DNA of 20,951 nt from a virus. Shown piece after piece: positions 7,229 through 13,299 of the stretch. Below the pieces are notes generated by a model. It made no database searches. It saw only the letters and a program-made list of their open reading frames with translations, and had not been told where the DNA came from. How positions within the stretch are numbered: position 1 is the first letter of the stretch; the number at the start of each line of letters is the position of its first letter. Location of the stretch: positions 1 through 20,951 of IMG/VR virus record IMGVR_UViG_3300020220_000413. One strand, 5' to 3'. The position numbers and the translations under genes are program-made.

Positions 7229-7820
7229 TCATTACTTTCTTTAAAATAGATTTACATTTTACATCATCAAAAGATAAAAATGCGGTAAACTTTTCAACTT
7301 TTCTTCGGTAATCTGGCCATCGAATAGTGTCAGTAATTTTTTTCGACCACATTGGAAAAAACTTCAGTATAGAATTAAGTATACAAAGAGTTTCAATTTG
7401 TATTTCTTTTTGCAGAGTTTTTGTTAATAGAACTGGATAATCACCAGATTCACTTTGCAATAAATCATTTGGATTGTCGATACCAGCAAAGAGTTTACGA
7501 CAATCATTTTCAAAAGTGTACGAAAGACTTTGAATAATCTTTTGTCGCTCTCTAAAGATGGTTTCGGATTCTTCGGTCAACAAATCACCAACCCATAAAT
7601 TATCATTGTGAAGCAGATTAGCAACAATAAACAAAATTAATTCATCTTTACTTGGCAGTCGCCGAGATAGTTTATAGAAATGATACTTGTCTTTACGATT
7701 TTCAAAAGAATCTACATAGATTTTACTTTTGCCGTGATACTTAAAAAAATCGTATGAATCGGAAGAGAAATGAAGTTTGAGTGCTTGAAAAATACAAAAC
7801 GCTTCATATCCAGTAATCAT
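7203..7820 (-). CDS. 59: gp59-like loader of the replicative helicase
   Basis: 205 residues (T4 gp59 has 217). By eye it follows T4 gp59 closely: YDFFKYHGKSK aligns with YDVIKYNW, KDKYHFYKLSRRL with RDKYFFQKLSEKY, ELILFIVANLLHNDNLWVGD with ELALIFISNLVANQDAWIGD, and F-E-N-D-C-R-K-L with the FEEDIR stretch. In T4, gp59 binds fork DNA and gp32 and loads the gp41 helicase, which links recombination to replication. The start ATG overlaps the stop of the gp33 gene (ATGA type), and gp32 lies one gene downstream, matching the T4 order 33-59-32. Confidence 0.85.
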   Translation of the reverse strand: MITGYEAFCIFQALKLHFSSDSYDFFKYHGKSKIYVDSFENRKDKYHFYKLSRRLPSKDELILFIVANLLHNDNLWVGDLLTEESETIFRERQKIIQSLSYTFENDCRKLFAGIDNPNDLLQSESGDYPVLLTKTLQKEIQIETLCILNSILKFFPMWSKKITDTIRWPDYRRKVEKFTAFLSFDDVKCKSILKKVMNESKKVVS

Positions 7821-8041
7821 ATAGGTAATCGTGATGTTTTAATTTTCAACATATTATGGTCCATCGCTTGAGATTCAATCTTAGCTTTAAGACCAGTGTT
7901 AATTAAAGACGCAGCAACTTCAACTTCAAGTCCAGTTTCTTTACAATACTCTACAATGGCTTCAAGATATGTATAGTCTGAGTTTGCAACCATGCTGTCA
8001 ATTGCATATGCAAACTTTTTCATTTCATCTTTAGTTGGCAT
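7817..8041 (-). CDS. 33: gp33-like late transcription co-activator
   Basis: 74 residues starting MPTKDEMKKFAYAIDSMV, followed by a conserved ...EAIVEYCKETGLEVEVAASLIN block and a C-terminal LKIKTSRLPI. This pattern is that of the short gp33 proteins of T4-like phages of marine bacteria, and the position directly before gene 59 agrees. gp33 bridges RNA polymerase (beta flap), gp55 and the gp45 clamp at late promoters. The start at 8041 is chosen because AAGGAG lies 5 nt upstream. A longer start at 8062 would place that Shine-Dalgarno inside the gene. It overlaps the preceding gene by 22 nt. Confidence 0.8.
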   Translation of the reverse strand: MPTKDEMKKFAYAIDSMVANSDYTYLEAIVEYCKETGLEVEVAASLINTGLKAKIESQAMDHNMLKIKTSRLPI

Positions 8042-8334
8042 TGTACTCCTTCGTTGAGCCAAAGTTCGTTTTCAATAGCGCTAACTCCGTTTAGACCATC
8101 TACTAGATTTGAAAAAACTTTTTCACCAACATTATTTACATCATCAATTTCAACATCACTTAATTCTTCAGATAATGGTTCAACAATCTCAAGATAACCA
8201 TCAAAGGTATAACCAGAACCACGAAGAAAACTTTCAAATCGTCTAAGCATCGTATCTAGCGATATTGCGTTAAATTCAAACGTAACTTTGCTATAGTCCT
8301 GAGGCTCCTCTGAAATAAATGTAAATTTAGTCAT
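8020..8334 (-). CDS. Conserved phage protein of unknown function
   Basis: 104 residues, acidic, with a central FESFLRGSGYTFDGYLEIV segment that I have seen in small proteins of T4-like marine phages, where it has no assigned role. The N-terminal half looks like alternating beta strands (VTFEFNAISLDTMLRRFE) and the C-terminal half is acidic. The ATG follows a strong ribosome site (GGAGATATATTATG), the same module as before the gp26-like gene. The C-terminus overlaps gp33, so it belongs to the gp33-59-32 transcription unit. Confidence 0.6.
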   Translation of the reverse strand: MTKFTFISEEPQDYSKVTFEFNAISLDTMLRRFESFLRGSGYTFDGYLEIVEPLSEELSDVEIDDVNNVGEKVFSNLVDGLNGVSAIENELWLNEGVQCQLKMK

Positions 8335-8350
8335 AATATATCTCCAAAAA

Positions 8351-8638
8351 TTACTTCTTGTTACTTAAAGAATGTGCAATACAAACAGAATTTGGATTTG
8401 TTTCATATGCACACTTTACAGACAAAGGATCAACACCCTTTGCAATTGCAGCTTCGATATTTTTCGCCATGTTATTGCGATCATTTAAATTATATACAAT
8501 TGTACCAACAATTGCGGTACAAGATACAATTGTAAGTGCTATCATAATTGTAATTAAATCGCGGTTTGCTCGATTATATAATGGTTTTGTTTCGGTCAAT
8601 TTGATCTCCGCTTCGTTTGTAGAAGATGTGTCTACCAA
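8351..8638 (-). CDS. Small single-span membrane protein next to the endolysin
   Basis: 95 residues: a polar, acidic N-terminus (residues 1-27), one membrane segment (about 28-49, LITIMIALTIVSCTAIVGTI), then a polar C-terminus with two cysteines in VKCAYETNPNSVCIAHS. The only sensible start is TTG at 8638, preceded by AAAAAAGGAAAAGCAAA. The first ATG in frame would lie inside the membrane segment. It overlaps the end of the endolysin gene by 65 nt, so a lysis role (pinholin-like or spanin-like) is possible, but no family is recognised. The GVDPLSVKCAY stretch recurs in small proteins of related phages as far as I recall. Confidence 0.55.
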   Translation of the reverse strand: MVDTSSTNEAEIKLTETKPLYNRANRDLITIMIALTIVSCTAIVGTIVYNLNDRNNMAKNIEAAIAKGVDPLSVKCAYETNPNSVCIAHSLSNKK

Positions 8639-9134
8639 TTTGCTTTTCCTTTTTTAGTTGCCAGCCAGGATTAACATAATCCGCATGATAGAATGTCGCA
8701 CCATTCGTAACATCTTGAACCCGATGTAGGTTTAGATAAAGATAGGTCGACATTTCTAAGATTTCATTATACAACGGACTGTTCTTAATTGTCAAGCGTA
8801 ATCTGGTAACATTTGGATCACAATACCAAGAGAATTGGCAAGTACCGTTAGTTTTCTGAAAAACCACGCCACAAATACTGTCTGCATAATTGCCTGTTCG
8901 TAGGCGATTCAAAGTGACAAAAGCAACTGCTATTTTGCCGTCTTTTGGTTCATGTGCAGCTTCAAAATAAATGTTCTCAGCTAAACACGATATTTGTTTT
9001 TGTGCTTCTGCATTAAGCGCGTTAAATGGCGCTTTCATCGGTAGAATGCTTCTTGTATCCACATGAATTGCTAGCAACATTACAATAATACTTGCTAATG
9101 ACAATCCAAAAAATAAGGTTTTTGCTCCCATCAT
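8574..9134 (-). CDS. Membrane-anchored SleB-type cell wall hydrolase (endolysin)
   Basis: 186 residues. An N-terminal hydrophobic segment (residues about 5-24) is not followed by a clear signal peptidase site, so it is either a signal-anchor-release type endolysin or a membrane-anchored hydrolase. From residue 48 on it matches the SleB/Hydrolase_2 family: ISCLAENIYFEAAHEPKDGK with E58 in the position of the catalytic glutamate, IAVAFVTLNRLRTG, VVFQ, CQFSWYCD, and the late ATFYHADYVNPGW segment. Such enzymes cut the glycan chain of peptidoglycan. AAGGAAA precedes two adjacent ATGs (9134 and 9131); the second has better spacing. The tmRNA gene lies directly upstream. Confidence 0.85.
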   Translation of the reverse strand: MMGAKTLFFGLSLASIIVMLLAIHVDTRSILPMKAPFNALNAEAQKQISCLAENIYFEAAHEPKDGKIAVAFVTLNRLRTGNYADSICGVVFQKTNGTCQFSWYCDPNVTRLRLTIKNSPLYNEILEMSTYLYLNLHRVQDVTNGATFYHADYVNPGWQLKKEKQIGRHIFYKRSGDQIDRNKTII

Positions 9135-9189
9135 TTTCCTTTCAAGATAGTTTACCCACTAGACTTTAAAAAGTCTCATAAAAAAATAT

Positions 9190-9480
9190 TTGCCTCTTGC
9201 GGCGATTGGGATTTTGTTTTAATAAATGGTGGGTATTCTGTTACGAGGAACCCACCGAACCCTAAGCAGTGTTTAGGCTGCTAATGCGAACTTTTCATCG
9301 TTTGCATTTACTTGATTTACTTTTAACGACTCTCTGTGTCGTGCTGTCCACTCTGTTACTATTTGCCCTGTCGAAACCATTTCATCCCCAGCAACAACAC
9401 ACTATTTCTAATATGCTCTTGGTGGAGATGGGCGGAGTCGAACCGCCGTCCAGAACACTTTTCTCTTTGCTTCATACAGC
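9190..9480 (-). ncRNA. ssrA: Circularly permuted (two-piece) tmRNA
   Basis: On the minus strand the acceptor piece comes first: T-arm GGCGG TTCGACT CCGCC (9447-9431), then CATCTCC-A-CCA ending at 9420. A 30-nt spacer (9419-9390) follows. Then the canonical tmRNA 5' end appears: GGGGATG (9389-9383) plus AAATGGTTTCGAC. GGGGATG pairs with CATCTCC in seven pairs, with G.U as the third pair (9387/9426), the alanine identity element. P2 can form from AGGGCA (9369-9364) and TGTTCT (9457-9452). A PK1 stem is seen (ACGAC 9326-9330 / GTCGT 9338-9342). The tag frame at 9305-9273 encodes ANDEKFALAA-stop. A CCTAA/TTAGG helix overlaps the stop. A GGTGGGT/ACCCACC stem follows, whose loop CCTC can pair with GAGG at 9196-9193. 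Outer ends are estimates. It overlaps the end of the upstream nuclease gene. Confidence 0.92.
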
Positions 9481-10131
9481 AATATAATTCATTAACGCAT
9501 TAAGGTATTTATGCTTTTCCCTTACAAAGATTTGTGGTTGTGAGTCTTCAACTGCAATTGCAACCACAATCTGATTTACTGGCAATTCAGTTCGTTCTTC
9601 AAACATTTCAGCGTATGCAGTGCATTGCATAAAATAGTTTAAAATGCCGTCTTCACTTTTTTCTCTTGAAGCCGTTTTATAGTCAATAATTGAAAGTTGA
9701 TTATTCCATTCTGCAATACAATCACAACGACCAGCAATTTTCAATCGATGGCTAAAAAGTGCTTGTTCAATGCCAAACACACGACCAACATTTTCATCAA
9801 TATGTGGTTTAAGTTGAAGAAATAATTCTTTGGTATCAGGCATCATAGTTTTAAACTTTATGCCGTCAGATTCATTTAAAAGATATTTTTCACAAATCGT
9901 ATGAAGTTTTGTGCCTCGACTTGAAGCCTTTCGAGAAATACGATTTGCTTCTTCAGCGCCTACACGCTCACGCCATTCAAACAAAGCTTTCTTGTTATAA
10001 GAAGAAAGAACAGTAGTGATGGAAGGATACTTTTCACCTGTCGGTGTTTCGTACACTCTTCCATCATCTGTTGTTACTGCTTTAAGATCGTAGTCTAGTG
10101 ATTTTAATTTTACAAATTCAAAGTTACGCAA
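9472..10131 (-). CDS. RecB/Cas4-like PD-(D/E)XK exonuclease
   Basis: 219 residues with the full RecB-type nuclease series: GTKLHTICEKYL (the H-x3-E helix, H77), GIEQALFSH (E122), GRCDCIAEW (D137), LSIIDYKTA (D150, K152), and a Q-x3-Y motif in FMQCTAYAEMF (Q169, Y173). The short SITTVLSSY stretch near residue 40 is also usual in phage members. These enzymes degrade or trim DNA in recombination and replication. The start is TTG at 10131, preceded by TTAGGTT, and it overlaps the end of the PhoH gene by 8 nt. No ATG lies near the N-terminal part. The stop TGA (9474-9472) lies in the 5' flank of the tmRNA acceptor piece, so the two are probably co-transcribed. Confidence 0.8.
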   Translation of the reverse strand: MRNFEFVKLKSLDYDLKAVTTDDGRVYETPTGEKYPSITTVLSSYNKKALFEWRERVGAEEANRISRKASSRGTKLHTICEKYLLNESDGIKFKTMMPDTKELFLQLKPHIDENVGRVFGIEQALFSHRLKIAGRCDCIAEWNNQLSIIDYKTASREKSEDGILNYFMQCTAYAEMFEERTELPVNQIVVAIAVEDSQPQIFVREKHKYLNALMNYIAV

Positions 10132-10807
10132 AACCTAATTCCAATTTAGTCACAATATAATTTTTTACCAATTCAGATCGAACAATATCTTCAACACCAA
10201 ATTCAATCTTATCAAAACATCCCATTTTATCTATGATTTTCATAAACTCAAGCAAACCTGTTCGTTCTTTTGAATTTAAATCACTTTGTCGGTAATCACC
10301 ACAAAACACAATACGGCAGTTATCACCAATTCGTGTAATGATTGTATCAAGCTCATGGTAATTCATATTTTGCGATTCGTCAACCATTACAATGGCATTC
10401 TTGAAGGTTACACCTCTTAAATATGAAGTTGTGCCGAATTCAATAAGTTTTTTAGTCTTTAGTATATCATAACCATCGCCACGACCAAATAGATCATCAC
10501 AAATTTCTCGGTATGGTTCTTCGTATACTTTTGTTTTTTCTTTTACATTTCCTGGTAAAAATCCCATGTCTCGACTTGGGACTACAGAGCGAATGATAAC
10601 TATTTTATCTTGAAGAGAATTTCCTTTTAGAACTTCATTTAATGCTAAGTAAAGTGTTATAAATGTTTTACCTGTTCCGGCAACACCATGTAAAAGTAAA
10701 TGTTTGCCTTCATTAAAGGCGTTAAATGTGTCCTCTTGATTTAAGGTCAACGGCTTGATTCTTCTTAAAGAAAAATGGTTTTGTTGATTCTGTAGTTTTT
10801 TTGCCAT
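10124..10807 (-). CDS. phoH: PhoH-like P-loop ATPase
   Basis: 227 residues from the ATG at 10807, which follows AAAAAGGTAGAACTA. A longer frame begins at 10846 but lies inside a terminator hairpin, so it is rejected. Walker A is GVAGTGKT (residues 41-48) and Walker B is IVMVDESQNM (139-148). RSVVPSRDMGFLPG and RIVFCGDYRQSDL are the other signature segments of the PhoH/RNA-helicase-like family. PhoH-like genes are very common in phages of aquatic bacteria. The family has ATPase and probable RNA-related activity, but its role in phages is not settled. It is coupled to the downstream exonuclease by an 8-nt overlap. Confidence 0.92.
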   Translation of the reverse strand: MAKKLQNQQNHFSLRRIKPLTLNQEDTFNAFNEGKHLLLHGVAGTGKTFITLYLALNEVLKGNSLQDKIVIIRSVVPSRDMGFLPGNVKEKTKVYEEPYREICDDLFGRGDGYDILKTKKLIEFGTTSYLRGVTFKNAIVMVDESQNMNYHELDTIITRIGDNCRIVFCGDYRQSDLNSKERTGLLEFMKIIDKMGCFDKIEFGVEDIVRSELVKNYIVTKLELGFA

Positions 10808-10827
10808 TAGTTCTACCTTTTTGGAAA

Positions 10828-10865
10828 TAAAAAAGAGAGACACCAAATGTATTGGTTATCTCTCT
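10828..10865 (-). terminator. Rho-independent terminator before phoH
   Basis: On the minus strand AGAGAGA (10865-10859) pairs with TCTCTCT (10840-10834), extended inward through a T.G pair, an A-T pair, a mismatch and CCAA/TTGG, with a six-base loop. TTTTTTATTT follows directly. It ends the transcript of the two upstream genes and lies just before the phoH ribosome site. Confidence 0.8.
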
Positions 10866-10892
10866 GGTTGATGAAAAATACAAACTCATCAT

Positions 10893-11189
10893 CTAGTTAT
10901 TTTTCCACTTGTTAAAAATATCTCGAGCTTTCGCCTGATGTATTGTTTTCTTGCCATATCTTGACGCAAGAGGACTGTCGGGATGGGCTTCAGAAACTTT
11001 CGCTAAAACCTCTTTCCAAGTATCATCAGTTTTCGAGTCGAGGCTACCGGAACTACTGATAATAGCAGGCGCAGATGGCAACTGGCGAATATGTTGGTTT
11101 TTTTCTAACAACTCTTCTTTACGAGAATTGGTCAAAAAATCCTCAAACTCTTCATCAGTTTCAATGTTCACAAATCTATAAGTTGGCAT
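10893..11189 (-). CDS. Small conserved phage protein, FmdB-like N-terminus without zinc cysteines
   Basis: 98 residues. The start MPTYRFVNIETDEEFEDFL resembles the first strand of FmdB-type zinc-ribbon proteins and the small proteins of T4-like phages that begin MPTYDF. A conserved ...KNQHIRQLPSAPAIISS segment follows near residues 30-46. There is no C-x-x-C, so the zinc ribbon is absent. The C-terminal part (WKEVLAKVSEAHPDSPLA, then a basic RYGKKTIHQAKARDIFNKWK) may be helical. Function is unknown. It overlaps the preceding gene by 14 nt and ends 28 nt before the terminator. Confidence 0.6.
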   Translation of the reverse strand: MPTYRFVNIETDEEFEDFLTNSRKEELLEKNQHIRQLPSAPAIISSSGSLDSKTDDTWKEVLAKVSEAHPDSPLASRYGKKTIHQAKARDIFNKWKNN

Positions 11190-11742
11190 TATGTTTATTT
11201 AGTCCTTCTGAGAACCAAAACGGAACATCACGCTTAGTCCACTTGGCGAAATGATTTTTACGCTCTATGTAGTATTTGTGATAAGATGCTAAAGAATTAT
11301 TTGGTATTTTGCATTCATTTGGCATGGCTGGAGTCGGAGGATAAAAATCACCAGGAGCAATATTTTCGGGTGGAAGATAAAGCACTTGACCAAGCCGTGT
11401 TTCTACAGAGTGAATTTTTTCATAACGATAAGTGTATTCTTTACAAAGATAATACCACATACGATGAAACCAAATATAATTTTGGCGTGTTGCGCGAGCC
11501 CATATGGCTGACGGATGATTGATATGTGAAGCTTTCATCAAAATATCTTCTATATCATCTTTAACACGCCATCGTTTGATAGATCGACCATTAGCCGTCT
11601 TGTCAAGATACATATGACCATCAAGAAAACGATGAGCCGTAGACATAAGTTGTCCATACTCAATGATCATTTTGACCACATGCTTGTCGAGGTGCATTTC
11701 AGCACAAGTTTTAGGATCACGATCTAGGTAGAAAATATTCAT
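11176..11742 (-). CDS. Conserved phage protein of unknown function (MNIFYLDRDP family)
   Basis: 188 residues. The N-terminus MNIFYLDRDPKTCAEMHLDK, followed by HVVKMIIEYGQLMSTAHRF, is a conserved block I recognise from many T4-like phages of cyanobacteria and other aquatic bacteria. Later blocks are HPSAIWARATRQNYIWFHRM, YTYRYEK, LPPENIAPGDFYPPTPAMP and SYHKYYIERK. The many His, Trp and Tyr residues and conserved D/H/E suggest an enzyme or nucleic-acid-binding fold, but I know no proven activity. The start lies downstream of a potentially structured RNA segment, and the ribosome site is weak (AGGTTTGTATTATG). Confidence 0.65.
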   Translation of the reverse strand: MNIFYLDRDPKTCAEMHLDKHVVKMIIEYGQLMSTAHRFLDGHMYLDKTANGRSIKRWRVKDDIEDILMKASHINHPSAIWARATRQNYIWFHRMWYYLCKEYTYRYEKIHSVETRLGQVLYLPPENIAPGDFYPPTPAMPNECKIPNNSLASYHKYYIERKNHFAKWTKRDVPFWFSEGLNKHNANL

Positions 11743-11760
11743 AATACAAACCTAGGATAA

Positions 11761-11839
11761 GGGGCACGTTGTCTATCTTCCCGACAGTCAGCTGTTGTTT
11801 AAGAGTGAGCGTGTCCGTTACGCTACTCCCCCGATTATA
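11761..11839 (-). ncRNA. Candidate structured small RNA or 5' leader
   Basis: A TATAAT box (11839-11834) is followed by GGGGG (11832-11828), near a plausible start point, and then about 70 nt of potential structure. GGGG can pair with CCCC (11764-11761) to close the element. Inside, GAGT-AGCGT and ACGCT-C-ACTC form a 9-bp hairpin with one bulged C and a 7-nt loop (AACGGAC). An ACAG-CTGA-CTGT hairpin is also possible. It resembles a tRNA in its first 25 nt (TA before a GCG/CGC arm) but has no anticodon arm and no T-arm. No known riboswitch class was recognised. Confidence 0.4.
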
Positions 11840-11847
11840 TGTATATA

Positions 11848-12303
11848 TTATTCAGCTGAAGTTTCGGTAACTTCAACGATGGTCATTTTGTCAGCAACAG
11901 GTTGAACTGCTTCAACGGGCTGAACAGGATCAGCCTTCTTCACAGAAGTCTTAACCTTCTTGACCGGCTTTGCCTTTAGATCGGCAAGCTTAGCAATTGA
12001 GGGCTTCTTTTCGACCTTACCAGGTTCGAAGCCACTCTTAGTAACGCCAGTGCGCTTGAGATATTCTTCCATCTCTTTTACATTGACGATTTGATACGCA
12101 GTTACTTTGCGACCGTCTTTGACAGCCCTGACAACGCCATTGGCATTTGTCTTAATGTGCCAAATATAAGTTGAGAGGCGATACATGTAAATTTCTTTAC
12201 CGAGAGTCGCATCAATTTCTTCAACAGTTACAGGCTTGCCAGAGACAAGAACAGTTAGCAACTTTTGAAACGGCTTGAGTTTAATAGATTTTCCACGAGG
12301 CAT
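11848..12303 (-). CDS. Putative winged-helix DNA-binding protein with basic tail
   Basis: 151 residues. Residues 1-80 read as a winged helix: KPFQKLLTVLVSGKPVTVEE (helix-turn), LGKEIYMYRLSTYIWHIKTN (recognition-helix-like), and a beta hairpin VVRAVKDGRKVTAYQIVN. The C-terminal half is a low-complexity, Lys/Pro/Val-rich tail (AKPVKKVKTSVKKADPVQPV), probably unfolded and able to bind nucleic acid or RNA polymerase. Similar small proteins occur in other T4-like phages, without a known role. It starts at ATG after AAAGGACTATATT and is served by the strong promoter at 12337-12365, so it is probably expressed early and at high level. No close family is recognised. Confidence 0.6.
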   Translation of the reverse strand: MPRGKSIKLKPFQKLLTVLVSGKPVTVEEIDATLGKEIYMYRLSTYIWHIKTNANGVVRAVKDGRKVTAYQIVNVKEMEEYLKRTGVTKSGFEPGKVEKKPSIAKLADLKAKPVKKVKTSVKKADPVQPVEAVQPVADKMTIVEVTETSAE

Positions 12304-12336
12304 AATATAGTCCTTTCAATTTAATTTTGAGATTAC

Positions 12337-12365
12337 AGTGTAACACAGGCATGAGCAAGTGTCAA
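12337..12365 (-). promoter_or_regulatory. Sigma70-type promoter for the gene at 12303
   Basis: TTGACA (12365-12360), a 17-nt spacer, then TACACT (12342-12337) with an extended -10 TGT. It gives a leader of about 27 nt with an AAAGGA ribosome site before the ATG at 12303. It lies in the gap after the gene ending at 12378. Confidence 0.8.
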
Positions 12366-12377
12366 GAGCAATTTGCA

Positions 12378-12620
12378 TTATCGCCGAGTATCGCGGTATA
12401 CGGCAAAAGTTACCGCATCTTGCTTCAGACAACTGGATTGCCGAGTAACAAACGAACGGCCAGAATTAGCCGGCCGAGGTCCACGAAAACGAACACGAAT
12501 TGGTTCTCCGACGATTTCACGAATAAGTTTAATTGATTCACGATTGTATTTTACCATAGGAATCTTTTTATACAAAGAGACTTCCCAAGGCGGAGATCGA
12601 AAATCACGAAGTTTGGTCAT
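12378..12620 (-). CDS. Small basic conserved phage protein
   Basis: 80 residues from the ATG at 12620, chosen because GGAG lies 8 nt upstream; an in-frame ATG at 12650 has no such signal and extends further into the preceding gene. The sequence is basic, with VKYNRESIKLIREIVGEP, the VRFRGPRPANSGRSF segment and a conserved end TRQSSCLKQDAVTFAVYRD. I recall the last motif in small proteins of many phages, where the function is unknown. It may bind nucleic acid, judging only from the Arg/Lys content. It follows the preceding gene with a 1-nt gap and ends before a promoter. Confidence 0.65.
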   Translation of the reverse strand: MTKLRDFRSPPWEVSLYKKIPMVKYNRESIKLIREIVGEPIRVRFRGPRPANSGRSFVTRQSSCLKQDAVTFAVYRDTRR

Positions 12621-12621
12621 T

Positions 12622-12846
12622 TTAACGCTCCAAAATAAAGTGGTCACCAAGGTGCAAATCGAAAGTTTTCAATAGGTGTTCATAATCACCTCTCATCATT
12701 TCTTCACAAATTGATTCACCTAGCTCACGAGCGCCCGAGCGAGCGAATGTGCTTCGAACAACACCTAGCAAATAAAAGGCATTGCCTTGCGGACCGGTCA
12801 AATCAATTACGGTACGACCACGAGATTTAGATTTCTTGCGAATCAT
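12622..12846 (-). CDS. Small conserved phage protein (TVIDLTGPQGNAFYLLG family)
   Basis: 74 residues. After a basic N-terminus (MIRKKSKSRGR) it has a conserved TVIDLTGPQGNAFYLLGVV segment and an acidic helical region ending in GDYEHLLKTFDLHLGDHFIL. The combination recurs in small early proteins of many phages and has no assigned function. It starts at ATG, 10 nt after AAGGAG, and overlaps the end of the preceding 58-codon gene by 20 nt, so the two are probably coupled. The next gene begins 1 nt after its stop. Confidence 0.65.
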   Translation of the reverse strand: MIRKKSKSRGRTVIDLTGPQGNAFYLLGVVRSTFARSGARELGESICEEMMRGDYEHLLKTFDLHLGDHFILER

Positions 12847-13003
12847 AAGATTCTATCTCCTTCACTTTTTTTACTAATTCACTATCAGACAAATTGTTTA
12901 AATCAACACAAAGATGAACGAAAGCAATTTTTTCTAGGTTAGTTACTGTCATAGATTCCACATTGTATTGTGCAATCTTTTCTATCATTTCAAAACGAGT
13001 CAT
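12827..13003 (-). CDS. Small protein of unknown function (58 aa)
   Basis: Found by direct reading in the gap between two genes. It begins MTRFEMIEKIAQYNVESMTV and ends KKVKEIESYDSQEI. The composition is helical and amphipathic, with no recognisable motif. Its ATG overlaps the TGA of the preceding gene (ATGA at 13003-13000), and its end overlaps the next gene by 20 nt, including that gene's AAGGAG. The tight overlaps on both sides and the absence of any other frame here make it a probable real gene. Confidence 0.65.
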   Translation of the reverse strand: MTRFEMIEKIAQYNVESMTVTNLEKIAFVHLCVDLNNLSDSELVKKVKEIESYDSQEI

Positions 13004-13260
13004 AAAGTTTCCAATTTAGCCATCAAAGTAGCAACATCATTAAAAATTTCTGTACCGTAAGCACTGGTGCGTAACAGAATAAAATTTCGATTGTAAATTT
13101 CAACAGTAGCGTCCAAAGTTCTCGCACGACCAAAAGTTACAGCACGATATTTTGCGCCCTTTTGACTAGTGTGCTCGCCCATCAATACGCCGTAGGGCGC
13201 AGTAAAATTCTTACCGAGAGCCCAATCGTAAACTTTTTGTTGAATTTGTTCACTGTTCAT
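13000..13260 (-). CDS. Small conserved phage protein (86 aa)
   Basis: Residues 11-46 read YDWALGKNFTAPYGVLMGEH then a strand-rich TSQKGAKYRAVTFGRARTLD. The rest is VEIYNRNFILLRTSAYGTEI and a short helix. It looks like a small compact beta-rich protein; family and function are unknown. The ATG at 13260 has no Shine-Dalgarno sequence, and the promoter upstream predicts transcription from 13262-13261, so the mRNA is probably leaderless. It is first in a unit with the genes at 13003, 12846 and 12620. Confidence 0.65.
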   Translation of the reverse strand: MNSEQIQQKVYDWALGKNFTAPYGVLMGEHTSQKGAKYRAVTFGRARTLDATVEIYNRNFILLRTSAYGTEIFNDVATLMAKLETL

Positions 13261-13268
13261 TGTGAAAC

Positions 13269-13296
13269 ATTATAACAGAAAATTGGCAATTGTCAA
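13269..13296 (-). promoter_or_regulatory. Strong sigma70-type promoter, predicted leaderless
   Basis: TTGACA (13296-13291), a 16-nt spacer starting ATTGCC, and TATAAT (13274-13269) with an extended -10 TGT. Only 8 nt separate the -10 box from the ATG at 13260. It is preceded by the inverted repeat TGTTG-N8-CAACA at 13300-13317. Confidence 0.88.
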
Positions 13297-13299
13297 GGC

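Noticed and set aside
8358-8657. 99-codon plus-strand frame
   Set aside because: It is the antisense of the small membrane protein and endolysin end; no ribosome site and it runs against the whole block.
9161-9176. AGACTTT/AAAGTCT hairpin between the tmRNA and the endolysin gene as a terminator
   Set aside because: Perfect but AT-rich, with a very small loop and no T tract downstream on the minus strand; a processing signal is possible but unsupported.
9269-9487. 72-codon frame on the plus strand
   Set aside because: It lies entirely across the permuted tmRNA, has no ribosome site, and its composition is explained by the RNA gene.
10808-10846. Longer phoH start (MVSLFF...)
   Set aside because: It lies in the terminator hairpin and its T run; the ATG at 10807 has its own Shine-Dalgarno and gives the normal PhoH start.
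11756-11832. Possible tRNA gene on the minus strand
   Set aside because: The GGGGGAG-TA-GCG/CGC start looks tRNA-like, but no 5-bp anticodon arm, no TTC-type T-loop and no CCA-side match were found; kept only as an unassigned structured RNA.
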